DNA of 64,000 bases from assembly GCA_021822385.1 (NCBI GenBank), contig JAKARC010000006.1, positions 1 to 64,000 on the forward strand, in the 5' to 3' direction. A model generated the notes under the pieces. It was not told the origin of the DNA, did not search any database, and saw nothing but the letters and a program-made list of their open reading frames with translations. Shown piece after piece: positions 20,130-30,387 of the stretch. This stretch comes from Pseudomonadota bacterium (GTDB lineage Bacteria; Pseudomonadota; Gammaproteobacteria; Steroidobacterales; Steroidobacteraceae). Numbering within the stretch: position 1 is the first letter of the stretch; each line of letters begins with the position of its first letter. The position numbers and the translations under genes are program-made.

Positions 20130-20876
20130 ATGCCCGGCGGCGGATTTTACGTGGCCATTCCGGCGCGGGCGGCCTCGAGCCGCCTGCCGGGCAAGGCGCT
20201 TGCCGACCTCGGCGGCAAGCCGATGCTGCAGTGGGTGTACGAGAAGGCGTGCGCGGCGGGTGCCCGCGCCGTGATCATTGCCACCGACGACGTGGCCATT
20301 GCGGCCGCGGCCCGGCGCTTCGGCGCTACGGCGCGCCTGACTTCCACCACCCATGTCTCGGGGACCGATCGGATCGGCGAGCTCGCGGCCATGGAGGGCT
20401 GGGCGGATGAGGAGATTGTCGTCAACGTACAGGGCGATGAGCCGCTCATTCCGCCGGTGAATATCGTCCAGGTGGCACAGCTGCTCGCGACCCATCCGCA
20501 GGCGGCGCTCGCCACGCTGTCGACACCGGTGACCTCGCAGCAGGAGTTCCTCGATCCGAATGCGGTGAAGGTTGTGACTGACGGAGGGGGACGGGCATTA
20601 TATTTTTCGCGCGCGCCGATTCCCGTGCAGCGCGATGGTGTCGCGGGCGGATTTGCGGGGGCACGGCGTCATGTGGGTCTCTACGCGTATCGCGTGGCGG
20701 CCTTGCGCCGGCTGACGGCTCTGGCGCCGAGTCCGCTCGAGCGCGCCGAGAAGCTCGAGCAGCTGCGCGCGCTCGAGCACGGATTGATCATTCAGGTTGC
20801 GGAGGCCTGCGCGCCGCCCGGGCCGGATGTCAATACTGCGGAGGATCTGCGCCGGGTTGCGGCATTGATCGGTTGA
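20130..20876 (+). CDS. kdsB: 3-deoxy-manno-octulosonate cytidylyltransferase
   Basis: IPARAASSRLPGKALADLGGKPMLQWVYEKA, VNVQGDEPLIPP, RHVGLYAYR. Confidence 0.96.
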   Translation: MPGGGFYVAIPARAASSRLPGKALADLGGKPMLQWVYEKACAAGARAVIIATDDVAIAAAARRFGATARLTSTTHVSGTDRIGELAAMEGWADEEIVVNVQGDEPLIPPVNIVQVAQLLATHPQAALATLSTPVTSQQEFLDPNAVKVVTDGGGRALYFSRAPIPVQRDGVAGGFAGARRHVGLYAYRVAALRRLTALAPSPLERAEKLEQLRALEHGLIIQVAEACAPPGPDVNTAEDLRRVAALIG

Positions 20877-21032
20877 GAAGGCGGCCTGCCGCCTTGTGAT
20901 ATCTTTAAGCGCATTGCAGGATCCATGAGGTTCGGGCCCGGCGAGGAACTTCGCGGCGGGCTGACGCGTCAACGGAAAGTGCGCACGGGCGTTTCTGCGC
21001 ATTCGACTCGACCGGGAACGAGACCACGACCG

Positions 21033-21623
21033 ATGTCACGCATGACGATGCATTTGCCGAGATTACCGGTAGTGCGGCGCGCTGTTGCCGTGCTCGGGGT
21101 CTGCATCGCGGGGCTGGCCTTGTCTTCTTGTGCAACGGTGCAACCGCAACCGCCACCTGAGCCGGTTGCGTATATCCGGCCGCCGAGCACCACGGTCTAT
21201 GCGTACCCGTTGCATGGACAGTCGGCGGCGCAACAGCGCCGCGATCGCTATGAGTGCACGGTGTGGGCGGTTCATCAGACTGGCTTTGATCCCAGCGCAC
21301 CTGGCGTTCCGGTGTATGACCGTGTGGCCGTCCAAGGTCCGCCCCCGGGCACGGATACTGCCATTGGCGCGGTCGCAGGGGCGCTGCTCGGTGCGGCGGT
21401 ATCCAATCCCTGGAATCGGGGCGCCGGCGTCATGTTCGGAGCGGTGACCGGCGCACTGATCGGTAATGCGGCCGACCAGGCCAATGCCGCAGCGAACGCC
21501 GAGAATGCCAATGCTACGGCCGCCGAAGTGCAGCAGGAGCAGCGTGCACTTGATCATCGCGCCCGCGATTTTCGCGAGGCGGTCAGCGCCTGCCTCGAGG
21601 CACGGGGCTACAGCGTGCGCTGA
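21033..21623 (+). CDS. Putative lipoprotein with glycine-zipper domain
   Basis: Lipobox-like GLALSSCA; AIGAVAGALLGAAVSNPWNRGAGVMFGAVTGALIGNAADQANA glycine zipper. Confidence 0.75.
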   Translation: MSRMTMHLPRLPVVRRAVAVLGVCIAGLALSSCATVQPQPPPEPVAYIRPPSTTVYAYPLHGQSAAQQRRDRYECTVWAVHQTGFDPSAPGVPVYDRVAVQGPPPGTDTAIGAVAGALLGAAVSNPWNRGAGVMFGAVTGALIGNAADQANAAANAENANATAAEVQQEQRALDHRARDFREAVSACLEARGYSVR

Positions 21624-21644
21624 GTCACCACGCGCGAGGGCCGG

Positions 21645-22139
21645 ATGCGTGTTCTGTTTGTCTGTTTGGGCAATATCTGTCGTTCGCCGGCGGCCGAGAG
21701 CGTCATGCGCACCCTTGCGGCGCGTGCAGCTCCGCACGTGGCGCTGACCGTCGATTCGGCGGGCACGGCCGCCTATCACGTCGGTGAACCGCCTGACCGG
21801 CGGATGTGCGCGGCAGCGGCGCGGCGCGGCTATGACCTTTCGGGCCTGCGCGCCCGCAGTGTGGAACCGCAGGATTTCGAAATTTTCGATCTGATTCTGG
21901 CGATGGACCGGCAGAATTTGCGCACCCTGGAGCAACGCGCGCCGGCCACTGCGCGCGCGCGGCTCGGGCTGTTTCTCGCCTACGCGCCCGACGTCGGCTT
22001 CAGTGAAGTGCCGGATCCGTATTACGGGGGCGAGAACGGCTTTGAGCAGGTGCTCGATTTAATCGAGACGGCCGCGCGGGGGTTGTGCGCTGCATTGAAC
22101 ACCACAACCGGGCCGGCGCGCATCCCGCGCGCCGGCTGA
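21645..22139 (+). CDS. Low-molecular-weight protein-tyrosine phosphatase
   Basis: MRVLFVCLGNICRSPAAESVMR catalytic CX5R loop; VPDPYYGGENGFEQVLDLIETAARG. Confidence 0.95.
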   Translation: MRVLFVCLGNICRSPAAESVMRTLAARAAPHVALTVDSAGTAAYHVGEPPDRRMCAAAARRGYDLSGLRARSVEPQDFEIFDLILAMDRQNLRTLEQRAPATARARLGLFLAYAPDVGFSEVPDPYYGGENGFEQVLDLIETAARGLCAALNTTTGPARIPRAG

Positions 22140-22145
22140 TTGGTT

Positions 22146-24605
22146 TCACTCGTCCGCGCTCCCGTCGGGCGTGCGCGGCGGTGCCGAAGACCACACCACA
22201 TACGGCTTGGTCTGCGCGCTGGCGTTTGCGACCGCAGGTGCGGGCGGCGTAAATGAGTCCGAACGTTCCGCGCGCTCTTCCTGGGGGCGCTCCGAAGCCC
22301 CACGGCGGACTGCCGTCGGTTGATCGGGTGGGTTCGCCGGTGGCACGGCATGCGCCTGCGAGGACGCGCGCTCCTGCGGTGCCCGGTCGGGCCCTGCTGA
22401 TCCTGTCTGTTCGGCACCACCGGAGTCCGCCGTCTGTGCAGTGTTCGCTGGCGCCGCCGGTGGCTGCAGCGCGCCTAGGCTGCTGCCCGATCCGCTCTCA
22501 CCTGCAGAGTGTTCCCGGCCCCCCCCTCGTCGGCCGCCACGGCGACCGCGACGCCGGCCGCGTCGCTCGCCGCGCTCAGATTGCGGTCGCGGTGCGCCTC
22601 CCCGGGCCGCCGGTTCAGCCGGCCCCGCGGCCGTGAGGGGTACGGCGGTTTGAGGAGGGGAAGTCCGCTCGGAGTCCTGTTCCTGAGGACGCCGTTCCGG
22701 ACGTTCACGCCCGCGGCTTTCCGCGCCGCGGCGCTCGCTTGGGGGTCTGCGACTCCGGTCGCCGCGCCGTGGCTGACCGTGGCGCCCGAACTCACGCCGC
22801 GTGTCGTGGCTGCGTTCATGCATACGCGCCTGCGGGGCGCTCGGAGCCGGCTCGGCGCGATGTTCGAGCCCCGACCCGTCTTCCTTCACCGCGGGAGAAA
22901 ACAGTCCCTTCAAACGCGACCACAGGCCCGTGCCCGAGCGCTCCTGCGCGGCGGGCGCTGGCGCGCGCGGCGCCGATGGCACCGCAACGACCGGCGCGGT
23001 GGTGGGTGGGAGGATGGGAGCGACGGCGGCGACTTCTGCAGCGGGACGCTTCTCACGGGTACTGCCCGGTTCGATCACTTCCGGCGGACTCGGAATGAGA
23101 TAACTTGTCTGGCGGTTTTCCGGCAGCTCGATCTCGTCATCGCGTACCCGCTTGATCGAGTACTCGGGCGTTTGAATGTGGGGATTCGGAACGATGATGA
23201 GTTCCGCCTCGGCCTTGCTTTCAAGCGTGCGCAGCCATTCGCGCTTCTCGTTGAACAGGAACGTCGCCACGTCCACCGGCAGCTGGGTGATCACCTTCGC
23301 AGTTCGATCCTTGCGCAGTTCCTCCCCGATCAGGCGCAGGACCGCAAGCGCCATGGATTCGACGCTGCGGATGCTGCCAATGCCAAGGCAGCGCGGGCAG
23401 ACGATGTGGCTCGATTCGCCGAGCGAGGGCCGCAGCCGCTGCCGGGACATCTCGAGCAGACCGAAACGGGAGAGCTTGCCAATCTGGATGCGCGCACGGT
23501 CCATGCGCATGGCATCGCGCAGCCGGTCCTCGACCTCGCGCTGGTTCTTGCTCGACTCCATGTCGATGAAGTCGATGACAATCAACCCGCCGATGTCGCG
23601 GATGCGCAGCTGCCGGGCGACCTCTTCGGCGGCCTCGAGATTGGTGTTGAGCGCGGTGGTCTCGATGTCGCTGCCCTTGGTCGCACGCGCCGAGTTGATG
23701 TCGATGGACACCAGCGCCTCGGTGTAGTCGATGACGATGCTGCCGCCGGAGGGCAGGTTGACTTTGTGCGCGTATGCCGACTCGATCTGGCTCTCGATCT
23801 GATAGCGCGTGAACAACGGGACGTCATCGGCATAGCGCTTCAGACGCCGCTGGGCATCGGCTGGCATGAAGCGCTGCATGTACTCCTGTGCCTTCTCGAA
23901 CGCGGCCGTATCGTCGACCAGCACTTCGGCGATATCATCGGAGAGGTAGTCGCGCAGGGCGCGGGTGACCGCATCGCTCTCACGGTAGACCAGAAACGGT
24001 GCACTGCGGCCCTCGGCGGCCGCGACGATCTGATCCCATTGAGTCTTGAGATTGTCGAGATCCCATTGCAGTTCCTCGACACTGCGCCCGACACCCGCGG
24101 TGCGCACGATCGCACCCATGCCCTCGGGAATGCGCAGCTGGCCCATCACCTCGCGCATCTGGTCGCGCTCCTCGCCCTCGATGCGGCGCGAGACTCCGCC
24201 GGCGCGTGGATTGTTCGGCATCAGCACGAGGAAGCGGCCGGCGAGACTGATGAAGGTGGTGAGCGCGGCACCTTTGTTGCCGCGCTCCTCCTTCTCGACT
24301 TGCACCATCAGTTCCTGCCCCTCGGCGAGCAACTCGCGGATATTCAGCCGCCCGCCCTGGGGACTCTGGCGGAAGTAGTCCCGGGTGACTTCCTTCAGCG
24401 GCAGGAAGCCGTGACGGGCGGCGCCGTAATCGACGAAACAGGCCTCCAGCGACGGCTCGACCCGGGAGATGCGGCCTTTGTAGATGTTCGCCTTCTTCTG
24501 TTCGCGCGACGGGATTTCGATACTGAGGTCAAAGAGCTTCTGTCCATCGACCAGAGCGACCCGCAGCTCCTCTTCCTGGGTCGCATTGACGAGCATTCTT
24601 TTCAT
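22146..24605 (-). CDS. rne: Ribonuclease E/G
   Basis: [85 protein letters not shown]; long basic/Pro-rich C-terminal tail. Confidence 0.95.
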   Translation of the reverse strand: MKRMLVNATQEEELRVALVDGQKLFDLSIEIPSREQKKANIYKGRISRVEPSLEACFVDYGAARHGFLPLKEVTRDYFRQSPQGGRLNIRELLAEGQELMVQVEKEERGNKGAALTTFISLAGRFLVLMPNNPRAGGVSRRIEGEERDQMREVMGQLRIPEGMGAIVRTAGVGRSVEELQWDLDNLKTQWDQIVAAAEGRSAPFLVYRESDAVTRALRDYLSDDIAEVLVDDTAAFEKAQEYMQRFMPADAQRRLKRYADDVPLFTRYQIESQIESAYAHKVNLPSGGSIVIDYTEALVSIDINSARATKGSDIETTALNTNLEAAEEVARQLRIRDIGGLIVIDFIDMESSKNQREVEDRLRDAMRMDRARIQIGKLSRFGLLEMSRQRLRPSLGESSHIVCPRCLGIGSIRSVESMALAVLRLIGEELRKDRTAKVITQLPVDVATFLFNEKREWLRTLESKAEAELIIVPNPHIQTPEYSIKRVRDDEIELPENRQTSYLIPSPPEVIEPGSTREKRPAAEVAAVAPILPPTTAPVVAVPSAPRAPAPAAQERSGTGLWSRLKGLFSPAVKEDGSGLEHRAEPAPSAPQARMHERSHDTRREFGRHGQPRRGDRSRRPPSERRGAESRGRERPERRPQEQDSERTSPPQTAVPLTAAGPAEPAARGGAPRPQSERGERRGRRRGRRGGRRGGGREHSAGESGSGSSLGALQPPAAPANTAQTADSGGAEQTGSAGPDRAPQERASSQAHAVPPANPPDQPTAVRRGASERPQEERAERSDSFTPPAPAVANASAQTKPYVVWSSAPPRTPDGSADE

Positions 24606-24950
24606 GTGCCCCTACTGTTTTAAGATGAAGGGCCGGCAAGCGCACGGGAGACCGCGGCACCCGCGTACCGCAGTGGCGAAGATTCCTGGGACTCGGCGCG
24701 CTGGCGCGAGTCTCGACGATCACGTTGCACACCACGACATCGGCGGGTGCCGGAAATCCTTCGATGGTCTCAACCGGAGGCGCCACCCGCGGAACCCGTT
24801 GCGGGGTTCAACGCCGGCGGCGATCTTGTCGGCCCAATACGATGGCCTCTGCCTAAAGAGGACCAACTAACATGCGGCGCGTGGCGCCGCTAACCATTGG
24901 CGCGTCCGCTCTGGGACGGCGAACGGAGTATACTGCAATGATTGCTGTAG
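24606..24950 (-). promoter_or_regulatory. Candidate long structured 5' leader of rne
   Basis: About 370 bp without a credible ORF between rne and rluC, with perfect inverted repeats GCGGCGC-GTG-GCGCCGC (24874-24890) and GAACCC-N6-GGGTTC (24792-24809) and further imperfect hairpins. Confidence 0.5.
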
Positions 24951-24978
24951 AAACAGTATCTTAGGGCGAAATAGGATC

Positions 24979-25953
24979 GTGGCAGAGGAATCAGGGGCCG
25001 CAGAGCGGACGGACGTTCGCTACGTCGATGTGTCCCCCCAGCAGGTCGGGCTCAGGCTTGACAAGTTTCTCGCCGAACAGCTGCCCGGTGTGCCGCGGAC
25101 CCGGGTTTTCCGCATGATTCGCAAGGGCGAGGTGCGAGTGAACGGGGGGCGCACCACGCCCCAGATCCGGCTGGGCGCGGGTGATCGGGTGCGCATACCG
25201 CCGGTGCGGCTCATGGCCGAGTCCCCGCCCGCCGGGCCGCGGGGGCGCGTGCTCGAGATCATTCGGCATGCCATCATTCACGAGGACGAGCGCCTGCTGG
25301 TGCTCGACAAGCCCGCCGGCGTCGCGGTGCATGGCGGCAGCGGCATTGAATTCGGCGTCATCGAGGCGCTGCGGGCGCTGCGTCCCACGGAGTCCTTCGA
25401 ACTCGTTCATCGGCTTGATCGGGACACCAGCGGTTGTCTGCTGGTGGCACGCACGCGTGCGGCCTTACGCGAGGCGCATGCGGTGCTGCGCGAAGGGCGG
25501 AGCCAAAAGCGCTATCTGGCACTGGTGGCCGGACGTTGGACACTCGGCCAGAAGCGCATCGAGGCCCCGCTGCGGACCGATACCCGTGTCAATGGCGAGC
25601 GGACCGTACGAGTCGATGTCAACGGTAAGGCGTCGGTGAGCGAGTTCCGGCCGGTGCAGCTGTTCGGGACGCGGACTCGCGGGGCGCCGAGCGCAAGCCT
25701 GCTCGAGGTGACCTTGCACACGGGCCGCACGCATCAGATCCGCGTGCACGCCGCATACGCCGGACACCCGGTGGCGGGCGATGACAAATACGGCGACGCG
25801 ACCTGCAATGCGGCGCTGCGGGCCCGTGGGCTCGAGCGGATGTTTCTGCATGCCCACAGCATCAGCTTCGAGTGGGCGAACGGCGTGCCGTTTAGCGCCA
25901 GTACGCCGTTGCCGCCCGATCTGGCGGCGGTGCTCGAGCGACTGCCCCCCTAG
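24979..25953 (+). CDS. rluC: 23S rRNA pseudouridine synthase RluC family
   Basis: S4-type N-terminus LDKFLAEQLPGVPRTRVFRMIRKGEVRVNGGR, FELVHRLDRDTSGCLLVART, THQIRVHAAYAGHPVAGDDKYGD; divergent from rne. Confidence 0.93.
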   Translation: MAEESGAAERTDVRYVDVSPQQVGLRLDKFLAEQLPGVPRTRVFRMIRKGEVRVNGGRTTPQIRLGAGDRVRIPPVRLMAESPPAGPRGRVLEIIRHAIIHEDERLLVLDKPAGVAVHGGSGIEFGVIEALRALRPTESFELVHRLDRDTSGCLLVARTRAALREAHAVLREGRSQKRYLALVAGRWTLGQKRIEAPLRTDTRVNGERTVRVDVNGKASVSEFRPVQLFGTRTRGAPSASLLEVTLHTGRTHQIRVHAAYAGHPVAGDDKYGDATCNAALRARGLERMFLHAHSISFEWANGVPFSASTPLPPDLAAVLERLPP

Positions 25954-26528
25954 GGTACGCGCCAGCCGGCGCGCCGCAGCACCTCGGCGAGCCAGATGAG
26001 CGGCAGGCCAATGAGCGCCGTTGGATCGACACTCTCGATGCGCTCGAACAAGGCGATGCCGAGCCCCTCGGCGCGAAAACCGCCGGCACAGTCGAAGGGC
26101 TGTTCGCTCTCGATGTAGCGGTCGATCTGGCTTGTTTCAAGCGCTCGAAATACCACCGTGGTGGTGTCGAGGTGCAGCACCCGCGTTGCGTCTCGCATGC
26201 AGAGCGCGGCGCAACCGGTGTGAAAGCGCACGCTCGAGCCACTGGCGCCGAGCAGTTGCGCGCGGCAGACGGCCGCATTAAGCGGCTTGTGCAGCACGCG
26301 CTGATCTTGAGCTGCGACCTGGTCGCTGCCGATGACCAGCGCATCCGGATGAGCCCGCGAGACGGCCTGCGCTTTCTCGAGTGCAAGCCGAGCGGCGCGG
26401 TCGGCAGGCGATTCCCGCACGCGGTCGGACTCGTCAACGCCCGGCGCGATCACGGAAAATGGCACGCGCAGTCGCTCGAGCAGTGCGCGGCGGTGGGGCG
26501 AGGTCGAGGCCAGGATGAGTTCAGGCAT
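25950..26528 (-). CDS. Maf family nucleoside triphosphate pyrophosphatase
   Basis: MPELILASTSPHRRALLERLRVPFSVIAPGVDES, DALVIGSDQVAA, AGGFRAEGLG. Confidence 0.93.
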   Translation of the reverse strand: MPELILASTSPHRRALLERLRVPFSVIAPGVDESDRVRESPADRAARLALEKAQAVSRAHPDALVIGSDQVAAQDQRVLHKPLNAAVCRAQLLGASGSSVRFHTGCAALCMRDATRVLHLDTTTVVFRALETSQIDRYIESEQPFDCAGGFRAEGLGIALFERIESVDPTALIGLPLIWLAEVLRRAGWRVP

Positions 26529-26580
26529 ACGCGTCGTGCACCGGTTGCACTATCCAATTTCCATAAACCGCAAGGGCATC

Positions 26581-27141
26581 ATGAGCGATCCGGTCTTTGA
26601 CTTGCCCGGAGCGGATACCTATTATACGCGCCCCATGCCGCCGCCCTGGTTCAAGCCGCTCGAGATCGAGCGGGTTTCCCGCGATGCGGCCGTGTTCGGA
26701 TTCGATGTCGCTCTGGCGGATCTGCCACGCGTGGCCTCTCGAGCCGATCAAATGGGCGGTAACGTTGCGGGCACCGTGCGGTTTGGGCGTCATGAGCGCA
26801 CGGCGGTCGCGCATGTCCTGATGCAAGGGACGGCGGTGATGTGCTGTCAGCGCTGCATGCGACCGGTGGAGCTGCCTGTCAGCAGTTCCGTGCGCCTCGC
26901 ACTGCTCGAGAGCGCCGAGGATGTGCGCACTGTCACCGACCCGTTCGAGCCGGTGCTCGCACTGCGGGGGCGCATCAGTGTCGGCGAGCTGGTCGAGGAG
27001 GAGTTGCTGCTCAGTCTACCGATCGTGCCGCTGCATGCAGTGGGCGATCCGTGCCCGCGCGATCCGCGTGGGCCGCCGCGGCCGGCGGTGGTGACGCAGC
27101 GCCCGCTGGCCGAGTTGGGCAAGCTGTTGAGTCAAAAGTGA
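26581..27141 (+). CDS. YceD/DUF177 family protein
   Basis: MCCQRCMRPVELPVSSSVRLALLES, LVEEELLLSLPIVPLH, RPLAELGKLL; directly upstream of rpmF. Confidence 0.9.
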   Translation: MSDPVFDLPGADTYYTRPMPPPWFKPLEIERVSRDAAVFGFDVALADLPRVASRADQMGGNVAGTVRFGRHERTAVAHVLMQGTAVMCCQRCMRPVELPVSSSVRLALLESAEDVRTVTDPFEPVLALRGRISVGELVEEELLLSLPIVPLHAVGDPCPRDPRGPPRPAVVTQRPLAELGKLLSQK

Positions 27142-27171
27142 GTTTTCGCGCCGCGAGCGCATGAGGATATT

Positions 27172-27363
27172 ATGGCCGTTCAAAAAAGCCGCAAGACCCC
27201 TTCCAAGCGTGGCATGCACCGCTCCCACGATGGGCTGGCCATGCCGGCACTTTCGACCGATCCGCAGTCCGGCGAGACTCACTTGCGGCATCGCATCACG
27301 CCGGATGGCTTTTATCGCGGCCGACGCGTGCTCGAGAAGGCCGCCGAGTCCGAGCAGGAATAA
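27172..27363 (+). CDS. rpmF: 50S ribosomal protein L32
   Basis: [54 protein letters not shown]. Confidence 0.97.
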   Translation: MAVQKSRKTPSKRGMHRSHDGLAMPALSTDPQSGETHLRHRITPDGFYRGRRVLEKAAESEQE

Positions 27364-27377
27364 CCGGGCCCGGTCCG

Positions 27378-28391
27378 GTGTTGCCGATCGCCATCGATGT
27401 GATGAGCGGCGATCGCCAGCCGCGCGAGTACATAGCCGGTGCCTTGCGGGCCCTGGCCGAGCAGCCCGACGTGCGCGCGCTGTTGGTGGGCCAGAAACCG
27501 CTGCTCGAGGCGGTGCTGGCTGAAGCGCTGCCGGACCTGCGCGCTCGGATCGAGATCGTGCCGGCCGCGCAGGTGGTTGGCATGAGCGAGCATCCGCGCG
27601 AGGCAATACGGCGCAAGAAGGACTCCTCGATGCGCGTGGCCGTCGACCTGGTCAAGGGTGCCCGGGCGGCCGCCTGCGTGAGCGCCGGCAACACCGGGGC
27701 GCTCACGGCAATCGCACATTTCGTCCTTAAGACTCTGCCGGGCGTCGAGCGCGCCGCGATCATTTCCGCAATTCCCGCCGTGCACGGCCATACCCATATG
27801 CTCGACCTTGGCGCCAACACCAAGGCGACGCCCGAGCAGTTGCGCCAGTTCGCAGCCATGGGCATGGTCATCTCGCGCGACCTGTACGGCGTCGCCGATC
27901 CGCGTGTCGGGCTGCTCAATATCGGCGAAGAGGATATCAAGGGCCACGAGGTCGTACAGGCGGCGCACGCGCTGCTGCTGGCAAGCGACCTCAACTACGT
28001 CGGGTTCGTCGAGGGCGATGACATCTTCTCCGGTGATGTCGATGTGGTCGTGACCGATGGCTTTACCGGCAATGTGGCGCTGAAGACCATGGAAGGGGTT
28101 GCGGCATTGATCGCCCGACGTATGCGCGAGGAATTCCGCGCGACGTGGCCCTCGCGCCTCGCGGGTCTTGCCGCCCGCGGCGTGCTCACCCGCGTTGGTG
28201 CACGTCTGGATCCGCGCCGCTACAACGGCGCGTGCATGGTCGGCTTGAACGGGGTCGTGGTAAAAAGCCATGGGGGGGCCGATGGCATGGCATTCTCGAG
28301 AGCCGTCCTGACAGCCGCGCGAGCGGCTCGGCACGGACTGACAGAGCATATTGCGCGGGCGCTGGCGGCACCGCAAATCACGGGGGCGTGA
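27378..28391 (+). CDS. plsX: Phosphate acyltransferase PlsX
   Basis: LPIAIDVMSGDRQPREYIAGAL, VSAGNTGALTAIAHFVLKTLPGVERAAI, VVVTDGFTGNVALKTMEG. Confidence 0.95.
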   Translation: MLPIAIDVMSGDRQPREYIAGALRALAEQPDVRALLVGQKPLLEAVLAEALPDLRARIEIVPAAQVVGMSEHPREAIRRKKDSSMRVAVDLVKGARAAACVSAGNTGALTAIAHFVLKTLPGVERAAIISAIPAVHGHTHMLDLGANTKATPEQLRQFAAMGMVISRDLYGVADPRVGLLNIGEEDIKGHEVVQAAHALLLASDLNYVGFVEGDDIFSGDVDVVVTDGFTGNVALKTMEGVAALIARRMREEFRATWPSRLAGLAARGVLTRVGARLDPRRYNGACMVGLNGVVVKSHGGADGMAFSRAVLTAARAARHGLTEHIARALAAPQITGA

Positions 28392-28395
28392 CACT

Positions 28396-29349
28396 TTGAA
28401 ATATTCACGCATTGTTGCGACCGGTTCTTATCTGCCGGCGAAGGTCCTGACGAACTTCGACCTGGAGAAAATACTCGATACCAATGATCAATGGATCCGG
28501 GAGCGTACCGGCATCGAGCGCCGGCATATCGCCGCGGATGATGAGACCACCGTCGATCTGGCCGAACGCGCAGTGCGTGCCGCGCTCGAGAGCGTACAGT
28601 GCAAACCCGAGGACGTCGATCTTATCGTGTTCGGCACGACGACGCCCAACCTGCTGTTCCCAAACTGTGGTGTGTTGCTGCAGGCACGGCTCGGTTGTCG
28701 CGGTGCACCCGCCTTCAGCGTGGAAACGGCCTGCAGCGGCTTCATGTACGCGCTGGCGGTGGCCGACAAGTTCGTGCGCGCCGGGGAGGCGAAGCGTGCG
28801 CTCGCGATCGGCGCGGAAACGCTGTCGCGCATTACCGATTGGACGGATCGGTCCACTGCGGTGCTGTTCGCCGATGGTGCCGGCGCGGTGCTGCTCGAGC
28901 CGGCCGAGGCACCGGGCATCCTCTCGACCCATCTGCACGCCGATGGCACCTATTGGGATCTGCTCTACAGCGGCGGCGGTACGGACCCGGCCAGGCCGCG
29001 CCGGGCGATCACCATGACCGGAAACGATGTCTTCAAGATCGCGGTGAATACGCTCTGCAAGTCGATCGAGGAGGCGCTCGCGGCCAACGGGCTCACTTGC
29101 GCGGCGCTCGACTGGCTGGTGCCCCATCAGGCGAATCTGCGCATCATTCAGGCGACCGCGCGTCGGCTCGAGCTGCCGATGGAGCGGGTGATCACGACGG
29201 TCCAGGATCATGGCAATACCTCGGCGGCCTCCGTGCCGCTTGCGCTCGATGTCGGGGTGCGCTCGGGCAAGATTCGCCGTGGGGATTTGATCCTGCTCGA
29301 GGCCTTCGGCGGCGGATTCACCTGGGGGTCGGCCCTGATCCGTTATTGA
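28396..29349 (+). CDS. fabH: 3-oxoacyl-ACP synthase III FabH
   Basis: YSRIVATGSYLPAKVLTNFDLEKILDTNDQWIRERTGIERRHIA, SVETACSGFMYAL, WLVPHQANLRI, HGNTSAASVPLAL; TTG start. Confidence 0.96.
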   Translation: MKYSRIVATGSYLPAKVLTNFDLEKILDTNDQWIRERTGIERRHIAADDETTVDLAERAVRAALESVQCKPEDVDLIVFGTTTPNLLFPNCGVLLQARLGCRGAPAFSVETACSGFMYALAVADKFVRAGEAKRALAIGAETLSRITDWTDRSTAVLFADGAGAVLLEPAEAPGILSTHLHADGTYWDLLYSGGGTDPARPRRAITMTGNDVFKIAVNTLCKSIEEALAANGLTCAALDWLVPHQANLRIIQATARRLELPMERVITTVQDHGNTSAASVPLALDVGVRSGKIRRGDLILLEAFGGGFTWGSALIRY

Positions 29350-29640
29350 GCAACGCGTGTCGTTGCGCTCGAGCGGCGGAGTTTTCGGTTCCGACCGGCG
29401 CGCGGCCGTGCCCCGCAATGTTCCGGTAGGCGCGTTCGAGGCGCTGAGTGAATGTGTGGTCACGCGCCGGATCGAGAAACTGCACTGGGCATTCCCCGGC
29501 CATCCTCGCCAATGGTTGCATACCGTGCCGCTGAGGTTCGGTTCGGGCAGACACCGTGCGGAGTCGTCCCGCAGGCCTTGAGGCAGGGTGGGTCGATCAA
29601 AAAATGAGCAACCGTCGTCCGTACTAAGATTGCCTGTGCC

Positions 29641-29675
29641 AAAAAAAAACGCCGCGCATAGCGCGGCGTTTTTGT
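29641..29675 (-). terminator. Intrinsic terminator downstream of the Lpp-like gene (near-bidirectional)
   Basis: Perfect 10-bp stem AACGCCGCGC-ATA-GCGCGGCGTT flanked by a run of nine A on the left (U-tract on minus) and five T on the right. Confidence 0.9.
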
Positions 29676-29690
29676 AGGAGCAGCTCGCTC

Positions 29691-30020
29691 TTACTTGGAG
29701 ATCGAGCGCTTGAACATGCGATCGATCTTCTCGTTGGTGGCTTCGATGGCCGCCTTGTTCGATTGCGCCAGTGAAAGCGCCTCATTGGCCGTGCTCTGGG
29801 CAGCAGCGGACTTCTGATCCGCGGCGTTCTTGGCAGCCCGCGCCTCGCTCTCGGCCTTGCTGGCCGCGCTCTGATTCGCGGCCACCTGCGTTTGCAGCTG
29901 GGCGACCTGCGATTTCAGGTTGGCGACATCAGTTTTGATGGGAGTCAGGTTCTGGCAGCCGGCGAGACCGACCACAAGCGCCGCGGCCGCGGCCACCTTC
30001 ATTACGCTCGCGTACTTCAT
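29691..30020 (-). CDS. Lpp/OprI-like alanine-zipper outer membrane lipoprotein
   Basis: AAAAALVVGLAGCQN lipobox; heptad-patterned QVAQLQTQVAANQSAASKAESEARAAKNAADQKSAAAQSTANEALSLAQSNKAAIEATNEKIDRMFKRSISK; C-terminal Lys. Confidence 0.85.
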   Translation of the reverse strand: MKYASVMKVAAAAALVVGLAGCQNLTPIKTDVANLKSQVAQLQTQVAANQSAASKAESEARAAKNAADQKSAAAQSTANEALSLAQSNKAAIEATNEKIDRMFKRSISK

Positions 30021-30345
30021 AAGGTCCCCTTAGGGTTGTTCATTGAGGAAGTCTTGAAAAAACTGCAAACGAATCGAGGTGGAATTTGCCCTACGACTCG
30101 AGTGCGCAAGTCCAACAAATTTATTCAGGGAATGCAACCCCATCCGAGCTGTTTTTATTGGATTTTTGGAGCCCAGGGGCGATCCGGATGACAGCTGAAT
30201 GCAAGCTGAACGCGGCGGCGCCCCAGTCACCCGACCACACCCGTGGTATGTGCGATTTTGGGGCGTGCGCAACAGCCGTTGTCCCGCTGCCGTCGCGCCG
30301 GGGGGCTGCGATCGAGGGCAGGGGCTTGCCAATGAGGCAGCGTTT

Positions 30346-30361
30346 GTGGATATAATTACAG
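30346..30361 (+). promoter_or_regulatory. Degenerate LexA-box-like site 1 upstream of lexA
   Basis: GTGG-ATATAATT-ACAG versus CTGT-N8-ACAG. Confidence 0.45.
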
Positions 30362-30363
30362 CA

Positions 30364-30379
30364 TTGTATAAACAAACAG
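30364..30379 (+). promoter_or_regulatory. LexA-box-like site 2 upstream of lexA
   Basis: TTGT-ATAAACAA-ACAG, one mismatch in the CTGT/ACAG half-sites, 8 bp before the lexA ATG. Confidence 0.65.
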
Positions 30380-30387
30380 ATACGCAC

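Noticed and set aside
22509-24623. 704-aa plus-strand ORF opposite rne
   Set aside because: Complement of a well-supported rne gene; no recognisable domain.
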